Source: an uncultured Collinsella sp.
GTDB lineage: Bacteria; Actinomycetota; Coriobacteriia; Coriobacteriales; Coriobacteriaceae
Assembly (NCBI GenBank): GCA_937923795.1
Contig: CALDWI010000006.1
Location: 1 to 55,877, forward strand
DNA length: 55,877 nt
Direction: 5' to 3'
Shown: positions 25,524 to 34,910 of the stretch, one piece after another
Layout of the letters: every line of letters begins with the position of its first letter
Position numbering within the stretch: the stretch's first letter is position 1
Made by a program: the position numbers and the translations under genes
The notes under the pieces: generated by a model
Told to the model about the DNA's origin: nothing
The model's database searches: none
Seen by the model: the letters and a program-made list of their open reading frames with translations, nothing else

Positions 25524-26293
25524 GCCACCACTCCTTTCGGCGGGTTGGCGGAGGCGGAAATCATTGGCAGGCTATCTACGGCGCTGCGCAGGGTCCGCGG
25601 TGCATGTGGAATATACGCGCCGGCGTGAATGCGACCGTCGCGGATGGTCACGGCACGGTCGGCCTCGGCGGCGATGCCGGGGTCGTGTGTGATGAGCACG
25701 ATGGTTTTGCCGCGCTCCTGGAGCTTATGGAAGGTCTCCATCACAAGCGCTCCAGTGACGGAGTCCAGGTTTCCCGTCGGTTCGTCAGCCAAAATGATGG
25801 GCGGGTCATTAACGAGGGCGCGCGCGATGGCGACACGCTGCATCTGGCCGCCCGAGAGCTCAGATATGCGGTGGTCCCAGTGGTCGACCGGTAGCGTGAC
25901 GGCCTGCAGTGCGTGCACGGCGCGCATCTCGCGCTGGCTACGGGGCACATTGGTGTAGGCCAGCGGCAGCATAACGTTTTCGATAACCGACAGGCGCGGC
26001 AGCAGGTTGAAGCTCTGAAAGACAAAGCCAATGCTCAGGGCGCGGATTTCGGTGAGTTCGTCATCATCGAGCTCGGCCACGTTGAGCCCTTGCAGGTAGT
26101 AGTCGCCCGCCGTCGGCTTATCGAGGCAGCCTAGGATGTTCATGAGCGTCGACTTGCCCGAGCCCGAGGGGCCGGTGATAGCGACGAATTCGCCGGGATG
26201 CACAGCCAGGTTCACGTTGTGCAGGATATGGGCGCAGCCGGCCTCGCTCTCAAAGATGCGGTGCACGTTGCGAATGTCGATGACGGGACGCAT
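25520..26293 (-). CDS. MacB/LolD-type ABC transporter ATP-binding protein
   Basis: A 257-residue ATPase: Walker A GPSGSGKST, Q-loop FVFQSFNLLP, signature ELSGGQMQRVAIAR, Walker B ILADEPTGNLD, H-loop LITHDP. These sequences place it with the LolD/MacB export class. A ~30-residue C-terminal tail goes beyond the core. TAATG overlap with the adaptor gene and ATGA overlap with the permease show one transcription unit. Confidence 0.93.
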   Translation of the reverse strand: MRPVIDIRNVHRIFESEAGCAHILHNVNLAVHPGEFVAITGPSGSGKSTLMNILGCLDKPTAGDYYLQGLNVAELDDDELTEIRALSIGFVFQSFNLLPRLSVIENVMLPLAYTNVPRSQREMRAVHALQAVTLPVDHWDHRISELSGGQMQRVAIARALVNDPPIILADEPTGNLDSVTGALVMETFHKLQERGKTIVLITHDPGIAAEADRAVTIRDGRIHAGAYIPHAPRTLRSAVDSLPMISASANPPKGVVA

Positions 26294-27726
26294 TACATAC
26301 CCTCGTCGGCAGACATGCTGCCCGAATCCGCGCTATAGCCGCCGTCAGCCGTTGCATCCGCTCCGGTGTCCATGACGAGGATGTCGCCGTCGCGCAGTTT
26401 GGTTGTGGGCACGCCAGGGTTGATTTCGTTGCCCTGGTCGTCGCGCTTAACTTGCGTCTTGCCGACCACAGCTTCGTTGTCGTTTTGCGTCACGACGGTC
26501 ACCTTGACGCGACGGGTTTGCTTGCCCTCGTCATCGGTCGCCACGTTGACGTAATAGTGCTCGTCGTCTTCGGTCATGAGCGCCATCGTCGGCACCATCA
26601 CCACGTCGTCGAGCTGCTCGGTCACCACCGAGACCTCGGCCGTCATGCCCGGCTTCAGGCGCGCGTCGGGCGCTTCGATGAGGATGTCGACGTTAAAGGT
26701 TACGCTGCCGCCGCCGTAGCTGGAGTCGGAGTTTGCCACCGAGGCGATGGCCGTGACCGTTCCCTGACTCACGATATCGGGAAACGCGGGATACGTAACG
26801 TTGGCACTCTGCCCAACGGCGATCTTGGCGATGTCCTTTTCGCCCACCTGCACGGTCACCTTCATCTTGGATAGGTCGGCGATCTGCATGCACTGCTTGC
26901 CGCCACTCGTATCGCTTTCGCCCATGATCATGCCGCCTGTTACCGTGGCGCCCACCTTGGCGTTGAGCTCCACGATGCTGCCCGAGCTCGGGGCCGTGAC
27001 CGTACGGCTGGCGGCCTTGGCGTTCGCCTGATCGAGGTTTGCCTGGGCCGATGCGAGGCTGCGCTGCGCGGCCGATACGGCGTTCGTGTCCGCTGATGCG
27101 GCGGAGATGCCAGCCGCGGCGGAAGCTCCATCGACGTCCGTCGTTGGGGCGGCCTGTGCGGCAGCTGCGGCTTTCTGCGCGTTGGTGAGGTCTTCCTGAG
27201 CGGCCGCAACTGCACGCTGCGCCTCGGCAACATTGCGATCGAGCTCGTCGTTTTTAATGGTCATAAGCACGTCGCCCTCGTTGACGGATTGGCCTGCCTG
27301 CACGTTGATCGAATCGACCGTACCGTCGACAGAAGGGGAGACCACTGAGGACGAAATAGGCTTGAGCTGGCCTTTCGCCTCGACGGTCGTGGAAAACGTG
27401 CCCTCGGTCACCATGTCGGTCACAGGCCCGCTAGCGCCCTGTGGCTGCGCATTGATAACAAGGGTTGCAACAATGCCAATGAACGCGATGGCGCCAACGA
27501 CGCCGGCGGCAATACCGCGTCGAATCAGCTTTTTGCGTCGACGTTCGGCACGTTTTGCCTTGAGCTTGGTATATGCCTCTTCATCGGAAATCTCGGCCGT
27601 ATCGTTTATGCGTTCGTTCTGCTTTTCGGCATGAACGTCTGTAATCAGAGAAATCGTTTCGGTGACACCTTCGGGCGTGTTCTCGGTATCATCCGGGCCC
27701 GGGGTGATCGTGGGGACATTCGGCAT
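26293..27726 (-). CDS. MacA-like periplasmic adaptor (HlyD/RND membrane fusion family)
   Basis: About 477 residues from the ATG at 27726 (483 from an in-frame ATG at 27744). An N-terminal acidic cytoplasmic segment, a basic patch (KAKRAERRRKKLIRRG), one transmembrane helix near residue 80-100, then barrel-sandwich hybrid and coiled-coil hairpin (Ala/Gln/Asp-rich, AEAQRAVAAAQEDLTNAQ), and beta-barrel domains. It links the MacB permease to the exterior. The start region is abnormal: a 25-bp tandem duplication puts the strong AAAGGAG site before an out-of-frame ATG (27751), see the repeat entry. First gene of the operon. Confidence 0.88.
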   Translation of the reverse strand: MPNVPTITPGPDDTENTPEGVTETISLITDVHAEKQNERINDTAEISDEEAYTKLKAKRAERRRKKLIRRGIAAGVVGAIAFIGIVATLVINAQPQGASGPVTDMVTEGTFSTTVEAKGQLKPISSSVVSPSVDGTVDSINVQAGQSVNEGDVLMTIKNDELDRNVAEAQRAVAAAQEDLTNAQKAAAAAQAAPTTDVDGASAAAGISAASADTNAVSAAQRSLASAQANLDQANAKAASRTVTAPSSGSIVELNAKVGATVTGGMIMGESDTSGGKQCMQIADLSKMKVTVQVGEKDIAKIAVGQSANVTYPAFPDIVSQGTVTAIASVANSDSSYGGGSVTFNVDILIEAPDARLKPGMTAEVSVVTEQLDDVVMVPTMALMTEDDEHYYVNVATDDEGKQTRRVKVTVVTQNDNEAVVGKTQVKRDDQGNEINPGVPTTKLRDGDILVMDTGADATADGGYSADSGSMSADEGM

Positions 27727-27758
27727 AGCGTCTCGTGGGGACATTCGGCATAGCGTCT
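27709..27758. repeat. Exact 25-bp tandem duplication at the macA-like gene start
   Basis: The unit CGTGGGGACATTCGGCATAG plus CGTCT occurs twice in succession (27709-27733 and 27734-27758). Each copy holds an ATG on the minus strand (27726 and 27751) with the same following codons. Since 25 is not a multiple of three, the copy next to the AAAGGAG site is out of frame with the adaptor; from it only 20 codons can be read before TGA at 27689-27691. Confidence 0.95.
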
Positions 27759-27883
27759 CCTTTATAGAAAGAACCTCGTTAAGTATATACGCCCACCGGT
27801 TGGGGCGGGCGCATGGGACGGTTTCTTTCGGAACTGTTAGATTGGTCGCAGCGGTTCCACGTTGTAGGAACGCGCGCGTTGCA

Positions 27884-29617
27884 CTACGAGTGGACAACCA
27901 CGCACAGACCGACTTTGATGCAGTCGTGAAGTGCCTTGGCGTCTGCCAGGCGCAGGTTGATGCAACCGTGGCTGCCGCACCACTTGTAGGACTCGGCATT
28001 ATCGAAGCTCTTGTCGTTTTGCCATGTAGCGTCGTGGAAGCCGATCATGTTGCCCTCAAACGGCATCCAGTAGCTCACCGGGCTCTCGTATTTGGGCTTA
28101 CCGGTCTCGGGGTCCTTGGCTCCGATCAGGGTGCTGCCGCCGTCGTTGCTGTTGATTTGCCACACGCCCTCGGGGGTGGCGTCTTCGCCCGGTTTGCCGG
28201 AAATAAAGTTGGCCTCCCAAACGATATTACCGTTCTCGTCATAGTAGCGCGCGTGCTGCTCGGACAGGTCGACGTCGATATACGCCTTCCAGTCGGGCTC
28301 TCCCTTTGCAGTAAAGGTGTCGGCCTTCTGGGAGTACTTGATCTCGATCTCGCCGGTCTGCTTGTTGTTAATGGCGTCCTCGACCTGCTTGGCGAGCGAG
28401 CTGCTGTCGATGGACCAACCAAAGTCACCGCCTTCGACGGCGCACTGCTTGCCATCGGCGCGCGTCCACCAGCGAGTGGAGCCCACGGTATTAAAGCCGT
28501 TGGCGAGCTCGGCTGCCCAGCTACTGATCTGCGACGTATCGAGCGTGGGGTTGGCCGGATCGGCAAAGCTGATCCACTGCAACACGGAACTGCCATCAAC
28601 CTTGCCGGCATCCTCGCCGTTGAGCTTGAGGGTCACGTTGACGCCCAGGAAGTTGTTGGCGGCATCGCATGCGGCCTGAATCTGATCATCGGTCAGCGTT
28701 CCATTGAGCGGCTCATAGGCATCGTTGCCGAGCTTGGAAAGATCTACGGTCTCGGCCAGCGAGGCAAGCTCGAGCTCGGCATACTTAATGACATGCTCGC
28801 GGTTGAGTTTTTCGTTGGAGCGCGCCTTCTCGACGGTAAACTTGCCGGCCTGCTCGTCATAGGAGCTATTGGCCTCGAACGTGCCCGAACGGCCCTCGTT
28901 AAACTCGTCGATGGCGGCGCCCAGATCCTTCTCAAACTTCTTTTGGTCAAAGGTGTCGGAGAGCATGGACAGGTCGACGTCTTGATCAAGATCGACTTCG
29001 TTGGAGGTAGCAGTTGTTTTGGTCTTGCCGCTTAAGGATTCCACAAGGCGGACCGGCCAAATAAAGGCTTCGTTGTGGTTGATGATTTCTTTTGCAGCAG
29101 CTTCACCGTCGACGATGGGTTCATCGGACTCGGGCTGATAGGTCCAGCTAAAGTCATCGCCTGTCACGGCGAGCTTATAGTGTTTCCATGCCGAATTGAC
29201 CTTGGTAGCGGCAGACGAAGCGTTGGAGAACGAGACATCGACGCCGGCGATGGTGGTGTTGGGGTAGGCTACCTGCGAAAATGCTACGACGCCTACGATA
29301 TAGACAATGACGATTAGACCCAGGACGACAAAGAGCGTCGTCTTTTTGCCCGACTTATTGTTGCCGGCGGACTTGCGCGCGGGGCCGCGATCGCCTCGAG
29401 CGTGCGTGGGGGGTTGCTTGGGCGCATTGCCGTTTGCCTGGCGCTGCTGACGTTGTTGACGCTGCTGTTGCTGTTGGTTCGGGCGTTGGGGCGCGTTTGC
29501 CGCACCACGCTGCTGACCGTGGCTCGGCGCGATAGGACGCGGTGATTGAACGCCGCCGGTGTGCCTGCTCGGCTGCTGCGGATCGGGAATCAGTTGAGTT
29601 CGATCGTTTTGCGACAT
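27884..29617 (-). CDS. L,D-transpeptidase (YkuD) with peptidoglycan-binding repeat domain
   Basis: A 577-residue cell-wall enzyme. Residues ~1-90 are a cytoplasmic, Gln/Asn/Arg/Pro-rich disordered region, followed by a transmembrane helix (TTLFVVLGLIVIVYIVGVVAF). Then come a VanW/PG_binding_4-like region (TTIAGVDVSF, repeated SWTYQPESDEP / FGWSIDSSSL modules) and a C-terminal YkuD domain with the catalytic SHGCINLRLADA motif. It should form 3-3 crosslinks or attach wall components outside the membrane. The ATG at 29617 sits at better spacing from GAAGGA than the ATG at 29626. It stands alone. Confidence 0.9.
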   Translation of the reverse strand: MSQNDRTQLIPDPQQPSRHTGGVQSPRPIAPSHGQQRGAANAPQRPNQQQQQRQQRQQRQANGNAPKQPPTHARGDRGPARKSAGNNKSGKKTTLFVVLGLIVIVYIVGVVAFSQVAYPNTTIAGVDVSFSNASSAATKVNSAWKHYKLAVTGDDFSWTYQPESDEPIVDGEAAAKEIINHNEAFIWPVRLVESLSGKTKTTATSNEVDLDQDVDLSMLSDTFDQKKFEKDLGAAIDEFNEGRSGTFEANSSYDEQAGKFTVEKARSNEKLNREHVIKYAELELASLAETVDLSKLGNDAYEPLNGTLTDDQIQAACDAANNFLGVNVTLKLNGEDAGKVDGSSVLQWISFADPANPTLDTSQISSWAAELANGFNTVGSTRWWTRADGKQCAVEGGDFGWSIDSSSLAKQVEDAINNKQTGEIEIKYSQKADTFTAKGEPDWKAYIDVDLSEQHARYYDENGNIVWEANFISGKPGEDATPEGVWQINSNDGGSTLIGAKDPETGKPKYESPVSYWMPFEGNMIGFHDATWQNDKSFDNAESYKWCGSHGCINLRLADAKALHDCIKVGLCVVVHS

Positions 29618-29721
29618 CGTATGCATATCCTTCGATTTTCGCCTTGCGGTTCATCGTGTTTTTACTGGGCTTGCATTATAGCGATTGCCCTGCTGTTTGT
29701 GGTACGGAAACGGTGGCATTC

Positions 29722-29747
29722 AAAAGAGGTGGGACATTTGTCCCACC
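29722..29747 (-). terminator. Intrinsic terminator of sdaA
   Basis: On the minus strand GGTGGGACA pairs with TGTCCCACC around a one-base core (TTT loop region), followed by TCTTTTG. It lies 20 bases after the sdaA stop. Confidence 0.8.
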
Positions 29748-29766
29748 TTTGAGTCGTTCTTTGCCG

Positions 29767-31374
29767 CTATCCGCACACACCGCATTTTGCACAGGCCGAA
29801 AGTGCGGCCGGAGCCTGCGCGATGCCGCCCTTTGCCGTCTCGCGCAGCGTGGCTGGCAACGCGTGACCCACCGAGAGCATGACATGTGCCATCTGGTCAA
29901 ACGGCACCAAGCTCTTAATGCCTGCGAGGGCGAGTTGTGCCGAGCTAAAGGCCGCTGCCACGCCGATGGCGTTGCGGTTTTGGCAGGGCACCTCCACGAG
30001 GCCACCGACGGGGTCACAAACGAGGCCCAGCAGGTTACTCAGCGCGATGGAGCTGGCGTCGAGCGCCTGCTCGGGCGTGCCGCCGAGCATCTGCACCAGC
30101 GCGGCGGCTGCCATGGCAGCGGCACTTCCCACCTCGGCTTGACAGCCACCCTCGGCGCCGGCGACGCAGGCGCTCGTGGTGAGGTTGAGGCCGATGGCGG
30201 CTGCGCAGTAGAGCGCGTCCATGACCTGCTCGTCGTCGAGCTGCAGGCGATCGGCGAGCGCAAGCACGCAGCCGGGCACAACACCCGCGGATCCTGCCGT
30301 CGGAGCTGCGACGATCACACCCATCGTGGCGGAGCGCTCGAGCACGGCCATGGCGCGGGCCACGGCGTCGGTCTGAACGGGGCCCATCAGGCTTGCACTC
30401 AAATCGTTGCGGCCGGTGGCTTCGACGAGCTTGGCCTCGCCGCCGATAAGCCCGCCGAGTGAGCGCAGCGGATTTGCGAGGGGGGCCGTGGTCTCCTCGC
30501 GCATGACGTCGAGCACGCGGCGCATGGCGGCGACGGCGTGGGCCTCACCGGTCAGACGCGCCTCGCGGACGGCCATGACGGCGCCGATGCTGAGCCCCAG
30601 TTCCTCGCACGCATCGAGCAGCTGCTCGCCGTCGTCGAAGATTTCCTTGGCCGAGACGCCGGGGGAGAGCGACGAGGCAGAACCGGGGAGCTCGATAAAG
30701 GTCGCGTAATCGACATTGTCGAGCTTGCGCAGCATGGGGACGACGGTGTCGTCGGGCGCGCCGTCGGTCTCAAAGACGGAGTAGGCCTGGCCGCCCACTT
30801 CGGTGCGGTAGGTGCGGCAGAAAGCGATGTTTACATGGGCGTAGGCGAGCAGGTTCGTGAGCGCGGCGAGTACGCCGGGAACGTCCTTGTGCGCCACGAA
30901 GAGCGTGGAATACATGCCCGAGATGTCGACGCCGACGCCGTTAATGCGGCTGATGCGCATCTTGCCGCCGCCCAGGCTCTCGCCGCGGACCTGTGCCGTG
31001 GCGCCCGTGTCGTCGACCATATCGATGTCGACGGTGTTGGGGTGGATGGAGGCGTCGTCGCCCTTGATGTCAAAGTGATATTCGAGGCCCTGCTCGCGAG
31101 CGAGGTCGAAGGCCTGCTTGATGTTCTCGTCATCGGTGTCGAGGCCCAGGATGCCCGCGACGAGCGCACGGTCGGTGCCGTGGCCGCGGTAGGTGTGGGC
31201 GAAGGAGTTCCACAGGCCAAAGGTGACTTTGGTGATGCGGCCTTCCAGCAGGCTGGCGGCAACTTGGGCGCAGCGGAGGGCGCCGGCGGTGTGCGATGAG
31301 CTGGGGCCGACCATGACGGGGCCCAAGATCTCGAATGCCGAGGTCGTAGCTAGTGTTTGCGGCTTGCCTGCCAT
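29767..31374 (-). CDS. sdaA: L-serine dehydratase, iron-sulfur type, single chain
   Basis: A 535-residue enzyme deaminating L-serine to pyruvate and ammonia with a [4Fe-4S] cluster. The beta-type half comes first, with GPVMVGPSSSHTAGA and an ACT-like segment (VPGVLAALTNLLAYAHVNIA). The alpha-type half has ATMGVIVAAPTAGSAGVVPG, the cysteine-containing TSACVAGAEGGCQAEVG, and a terminal CAKCGVCG; the cysteines are the likely cluster ligands. The start at 31374 has AGGAG five bases upstream; a longer frame to 31530 would run through the fold-back repeat. Monocistronic. Confidence 0.93.
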   Translation of the reverse strand: MAGKPQTLATTSAFEILGPVMVGPSSSHTAGALRCAQVAASLLEGRITKVTFGLWNSFAHTYRGHGTDRALVAGILGLDTDDENIKQAFDLAREQGLEYHFDIKGDDASIHPNTVDIDMVDDTGATAQVRGESLGGGKMRISRINGVGVDISGMYSTLFVAHKDVPGVLAALTNLLAYAHVNIAFCRTYRTEVGGQAYSVFETDGAPDDTVVPMLRKLDNVDYATFIELPGSASSLSPGVSAKEIFDDGEQLLDACEELGLSIGAVMAVREARLTGEAHAVAAMRRVLDVMREETTAPLANPLRSLGGLIGGEAKLVEATGRNDLSASLMGPVQTDAVARAMAVLERSATMGVIVAAPTAGSAGVVPGCVLALADRLQLDDEQVMDALYCAAAIGLNLTTSACVAGAEGGCQAEVGSAAAMAAAALVQMLGGTPEQALDASSIALSNLLGLVCDPVGGLVEVPCQNRNAIGVAAAFSSAQLALAGIKSLVPFDQMAHVMLSVGHALPATLRETAKGGIAQAPAALSACAKCGVCG

Positions 31375-31428
31375 GGGTGCTCCTGTTCTATCCCGTCGTT
31401 CCGAGGGGCGGGGCATACTTGTCCCGTC

Positions 31429-31549
31429 GTTCCGAGGGCTTTGGTATTTGGTCGCCTGCTCTACAGTCCTGGCTCGCACGGAGGCCACATTAAGTGGCCT
31501 CCGGCTCGTGCGGAACTCGCGACCGACCAAATATCAAAGCCCTCGGAAC
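31429..31549. repeat. Fold-back repeat upstream of sdaA
   Basis: Outer arms GTTCCGAGGGCTTTGGTATT... (31429-31453) and its near-perfect inverse (31524-31549) enclose an inner perfect hairpin GGAGGCCAC/GTGGCCTCC (31480-31502). A partial second copy of the outer arm start, CCCGTCGTTCCGAGGG, lies at 31392-31407. It is a candidate dispersed palindromic repeat. Confidence 0.75.
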
Positions 31550-31640
31550 TTAGGATACATGGCTGGAGTCGCTCTGTTGCAAAATTTATCGGCCTGTGAT
31601 TTATTCCATGTCCCAGGTAGGCTCATCTTCACAACCTTTA

Positions 31641-31682
31641 AATAAAAAAGAAGTACCGGTTGGGGCCGGTACTTCTTTTGGT
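31641..31682. terminator. Bidirectional intrinsic terminator below metK
   Basis: AAAGAAGTACCGG and CCGGTACTTCTTTT form a long stem around TTGGGG, with A/T runs on both sides. It should end metK transcription on the minus strand. 31375-31716 otherwise holds only the fold-back repeat and the sdaA leader. Confidence 0.85.
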
Positions 31683-31716
31683 GCGTTGTTATTTGGCTGT
31701 AGCTTTTCGAGTTAGC

Positions 31717-32997
<1,281 letters not shown>

Positions 32998-33102
32998 GAT
33001 AGTCCTTTCAAAAACGTGTCCCGGCGACCGTTACCATTCCGCCAGGCTCTCTATGCAAGGGCACATCATAGCGCGTAAATCAAACATTCACACCCTTTCC
33101 GC

Positions 33103-33265
33103 ACCTACTCATTGGGGACAGACTTAAATGACCAGCCTTAGGCGGCACTTGGGGACGTTCCTTATCTGCCGGCAGTTTAGGAACGTTCCCAAGTGCCGGC
33201 AGGTTGGGACACTCCTTGTCAGCCAGCTCCGACTGGTCATTTAAGTCTGTCCCCAATGACTAGGT
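33103..33265. repeat. Nested long inverted repeat (REPIN-like) between metK and gltX
   Basis: Outer arms of 33 bases (33103-33135 and 33233-33265, one mismatch) contain CATTGGGGACAGACTTAAAT. An inner pair around GGCACTTGGGGACGTTCC (33141-33164 with 33178-33200) forms a second hairpin with few mismatches. The GGGGACA/GGGGACG cores resemble REP-type repeats mobilised by IS200/IS605-like transposases. No ORF is present. The rest of 32998-33345 holds the divergent metK and gltX promoters, for which no clear consensus is visible. Confidence 0.85.
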
Positions 33266-33345
33266 CGGTGCCCTTTGTGCGGAGGTTGCTTTGATGCTTT
33301 ATACTGGTGCGGTTAGACATCCATCCTGCAATCGAGGAGATTTCC

Positions 33346-34821
33346 ATGGCATCAGACGTTCGCGTCCGCTTTGCACCCTCACCGACGGGCAAGCTGCACA
33401 TCGGCGGTGCCCGCACCGCTATCTATAACTGGGCTTTCGCCCGCGCAAACGGCGGCACGTTCATCCTGCGCATCGACGACACCGACCCCACCCGCTCCAC
33501 CGACGAGAACACGCAGATCATCCTGCGCGCCATGCGTTGGCTGGGCCTGGACTGGGACGAGGGTCCCGAGGTGGGCGGCGATTTTGGCCCCTACGCCCAG
33601 ACCGAGCGCCTGGACCTGTACAAGCAGGCCGCCCAGAAGCTTTGGGACGAGGGCAAGGCCTATCCCTGCTTCTGCACCAAGGAGCAGCTCGACGCCGACC
33701 GCAAGGCCGCGCAGGAGCGCAAGGACCCCTTCCAGGGCTATCAGCGCCGTTGCCGCGATCTTGATCCCGAGGAGGCCCGCCGCCGCATCGAGGCCGGCGA
33801 GTCCTACGTCCTGCGCATCAAGGTGCCCGAGGACCGCGGCGACGTCGTTATCCACGACGCCGTCCACGGTGAGGTGACCTTCGACGCCAAGGAGCTCGAC
33901 GACTTTGTCATCTTCCGCTCCGACGGCACGCCCACGTACAACTTCGCGACCGTCGTCGACGACGCTATGATGAAGATCACCCACGTCATCCGCGGCGACG
34001 ACCACCTGTCCAACACCCCGCGTCAGGTCATGGTTTACGAGGCCCTCGGCGCGCCCGTGCCCACGTTCGCCCACATCTCCATGATCCTGGGCGCCGACGG
34101 CAAGAAGCTCTCCAAGCGCCACGGCGCCACCTCGGTGGAGGAGTACCGCGACGCCGGCTACCTGTCCGACGCCTTCGTCAACTACTTGGCGCTGCTCGGC
34201 TGGTCGCTCGACGGCGAGACTACGATCATCCCGCGCGATATTCTGGCCAGCAAGTTCTCGCTCGACCGCATCTCCAAGAACCCGGCGACCTTCGACCCCA
34301 AGAAGCTCGATTGGGTCAACGCCGAGTACATCAACGGCATGTCCGATGCTCAGTTTGCCGACGAGATCATGGTCCCCGAGCTGCACGAGGCGGGTCTCAT
34401 CGAGGGTAATGTCGAGTATGGCGAGGATTGGATCGATGCGCTTGCCGCCATCGTCAAGCCGCGCACCAAGATGCCGACCGACGCCGTGACCGTCGCCGCT
34501 CCCATCTTTGCCACGGCCGAGACGCTCGAGTATGACGAGAAATCCGTCAACAAGGGCCTGGCCAAGGAGGGCATGGGTGTCATTCTGGATGCCTCCAAGG
34601 CCGCGCTCGAGGGTGTGAACGAGTGGACGGCTGCCAATATCGACGCCGCGCTTGAGCCGCTGCCCGAGCAGATGGACCTCAAGAAGCGCGTGGTGTTCCA
34701 GGCCGTGCGCGTCGCCGTCTGCGGCAACATGGTGAGTCCTCCGCTGGGCGAGACCATGGCGCTCATCGGCCGCGACGACTGCCTGGCGCGCATCGACCGC
34801 GCCCGCACGATGGCGCTGTAA
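33346..34821 (+). CDS. gltX: Glutamyl-tRNA synthetase
   Basis: A 491-residue class I synthetase. RFAPSPTGKLHIGGARTA contains the HIGH-type motif, and KKLSKRHGATSV the KMSKS-type motif; the length and the C-terminal helical anticodon-binding domain are normal. The start at 33346 has GAGGAGA upstream; the in-frame ATG at 33307 has none. Charges glutamate onto tRNA-Glu, and possibly tRNA-Gln for amidotransferase correction. Confidence 0.96.
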   Translation: MASDVRVRFAPSPTGKLHIGGARTAIYNWAFARANGGTFILRIDDTDPTRSTDENTQIILRAMRWLGLDWDEGPEVGGDFGPYAQTERLDLYKQAAQKLWDEGKAYPCFCTKEQLDADRKAAQERKDPFQGYQRRCRDLDPEEARRRIEAGESYVLRIKVPEDRGDVVIHDAVHGEVTFDAKELDDFVIFRSDGTPTYNFATVVDDAMMKITHVIRGDDHLSNTPRQVMVYEALGAPVPTFAHISMILGADGKKLSKRHGATSVEEYRDAGYLSDAFVNYLALLGWSLDGETTIIPRDILASKFSLDRISKNPATFDPKKLDWVNAEYINGMSDAQFADEIMVPELHEAGLIEGNVEYGEDWIDALAAIVKPRTKMPTDAVTVAAPIFATAETLEYDEKSVNKGLAKEGMGVILDASKAALEGVNEWTAANIDAALEPLPEQMDLKKRVVFQAVRVAVCGNMVSPPLGETMALIGRDDCLARIDRARTMAL

Positions 34822-34844
34822 TCGCTGCGCAAACGTATGTATCC

Positions 34845-34878
34845 GAGCCCCGTTCACTCAGAGCGGGGCTCTTGTTTC
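34845..34878 (+). terminator. Intrinsic terminator after gltX
   Basis: GAGCCCCG (34845-34852) and CGGGGCTC pair around TTCACTCAGAG, followed by TTGTTT. It lies between gltX and priA. Confidence 0.85.
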
Positions 34879-34910
34879 TGTAGACGTATGGGATAGGAGG
34901 TGCTGGGGCT

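Noticed and set aside
32998..33100. SAM riboswitch upstream of metK
   Set aside because: I looked for SAM-I, SAM-II and SAM-IV core sequences on the minus strand and found none.
33307..33345. Upstream start for gltX
   Set aside because: The extension has no ribosome site and no conserved residues; GAGGAGA precedes the ATG at 33346.
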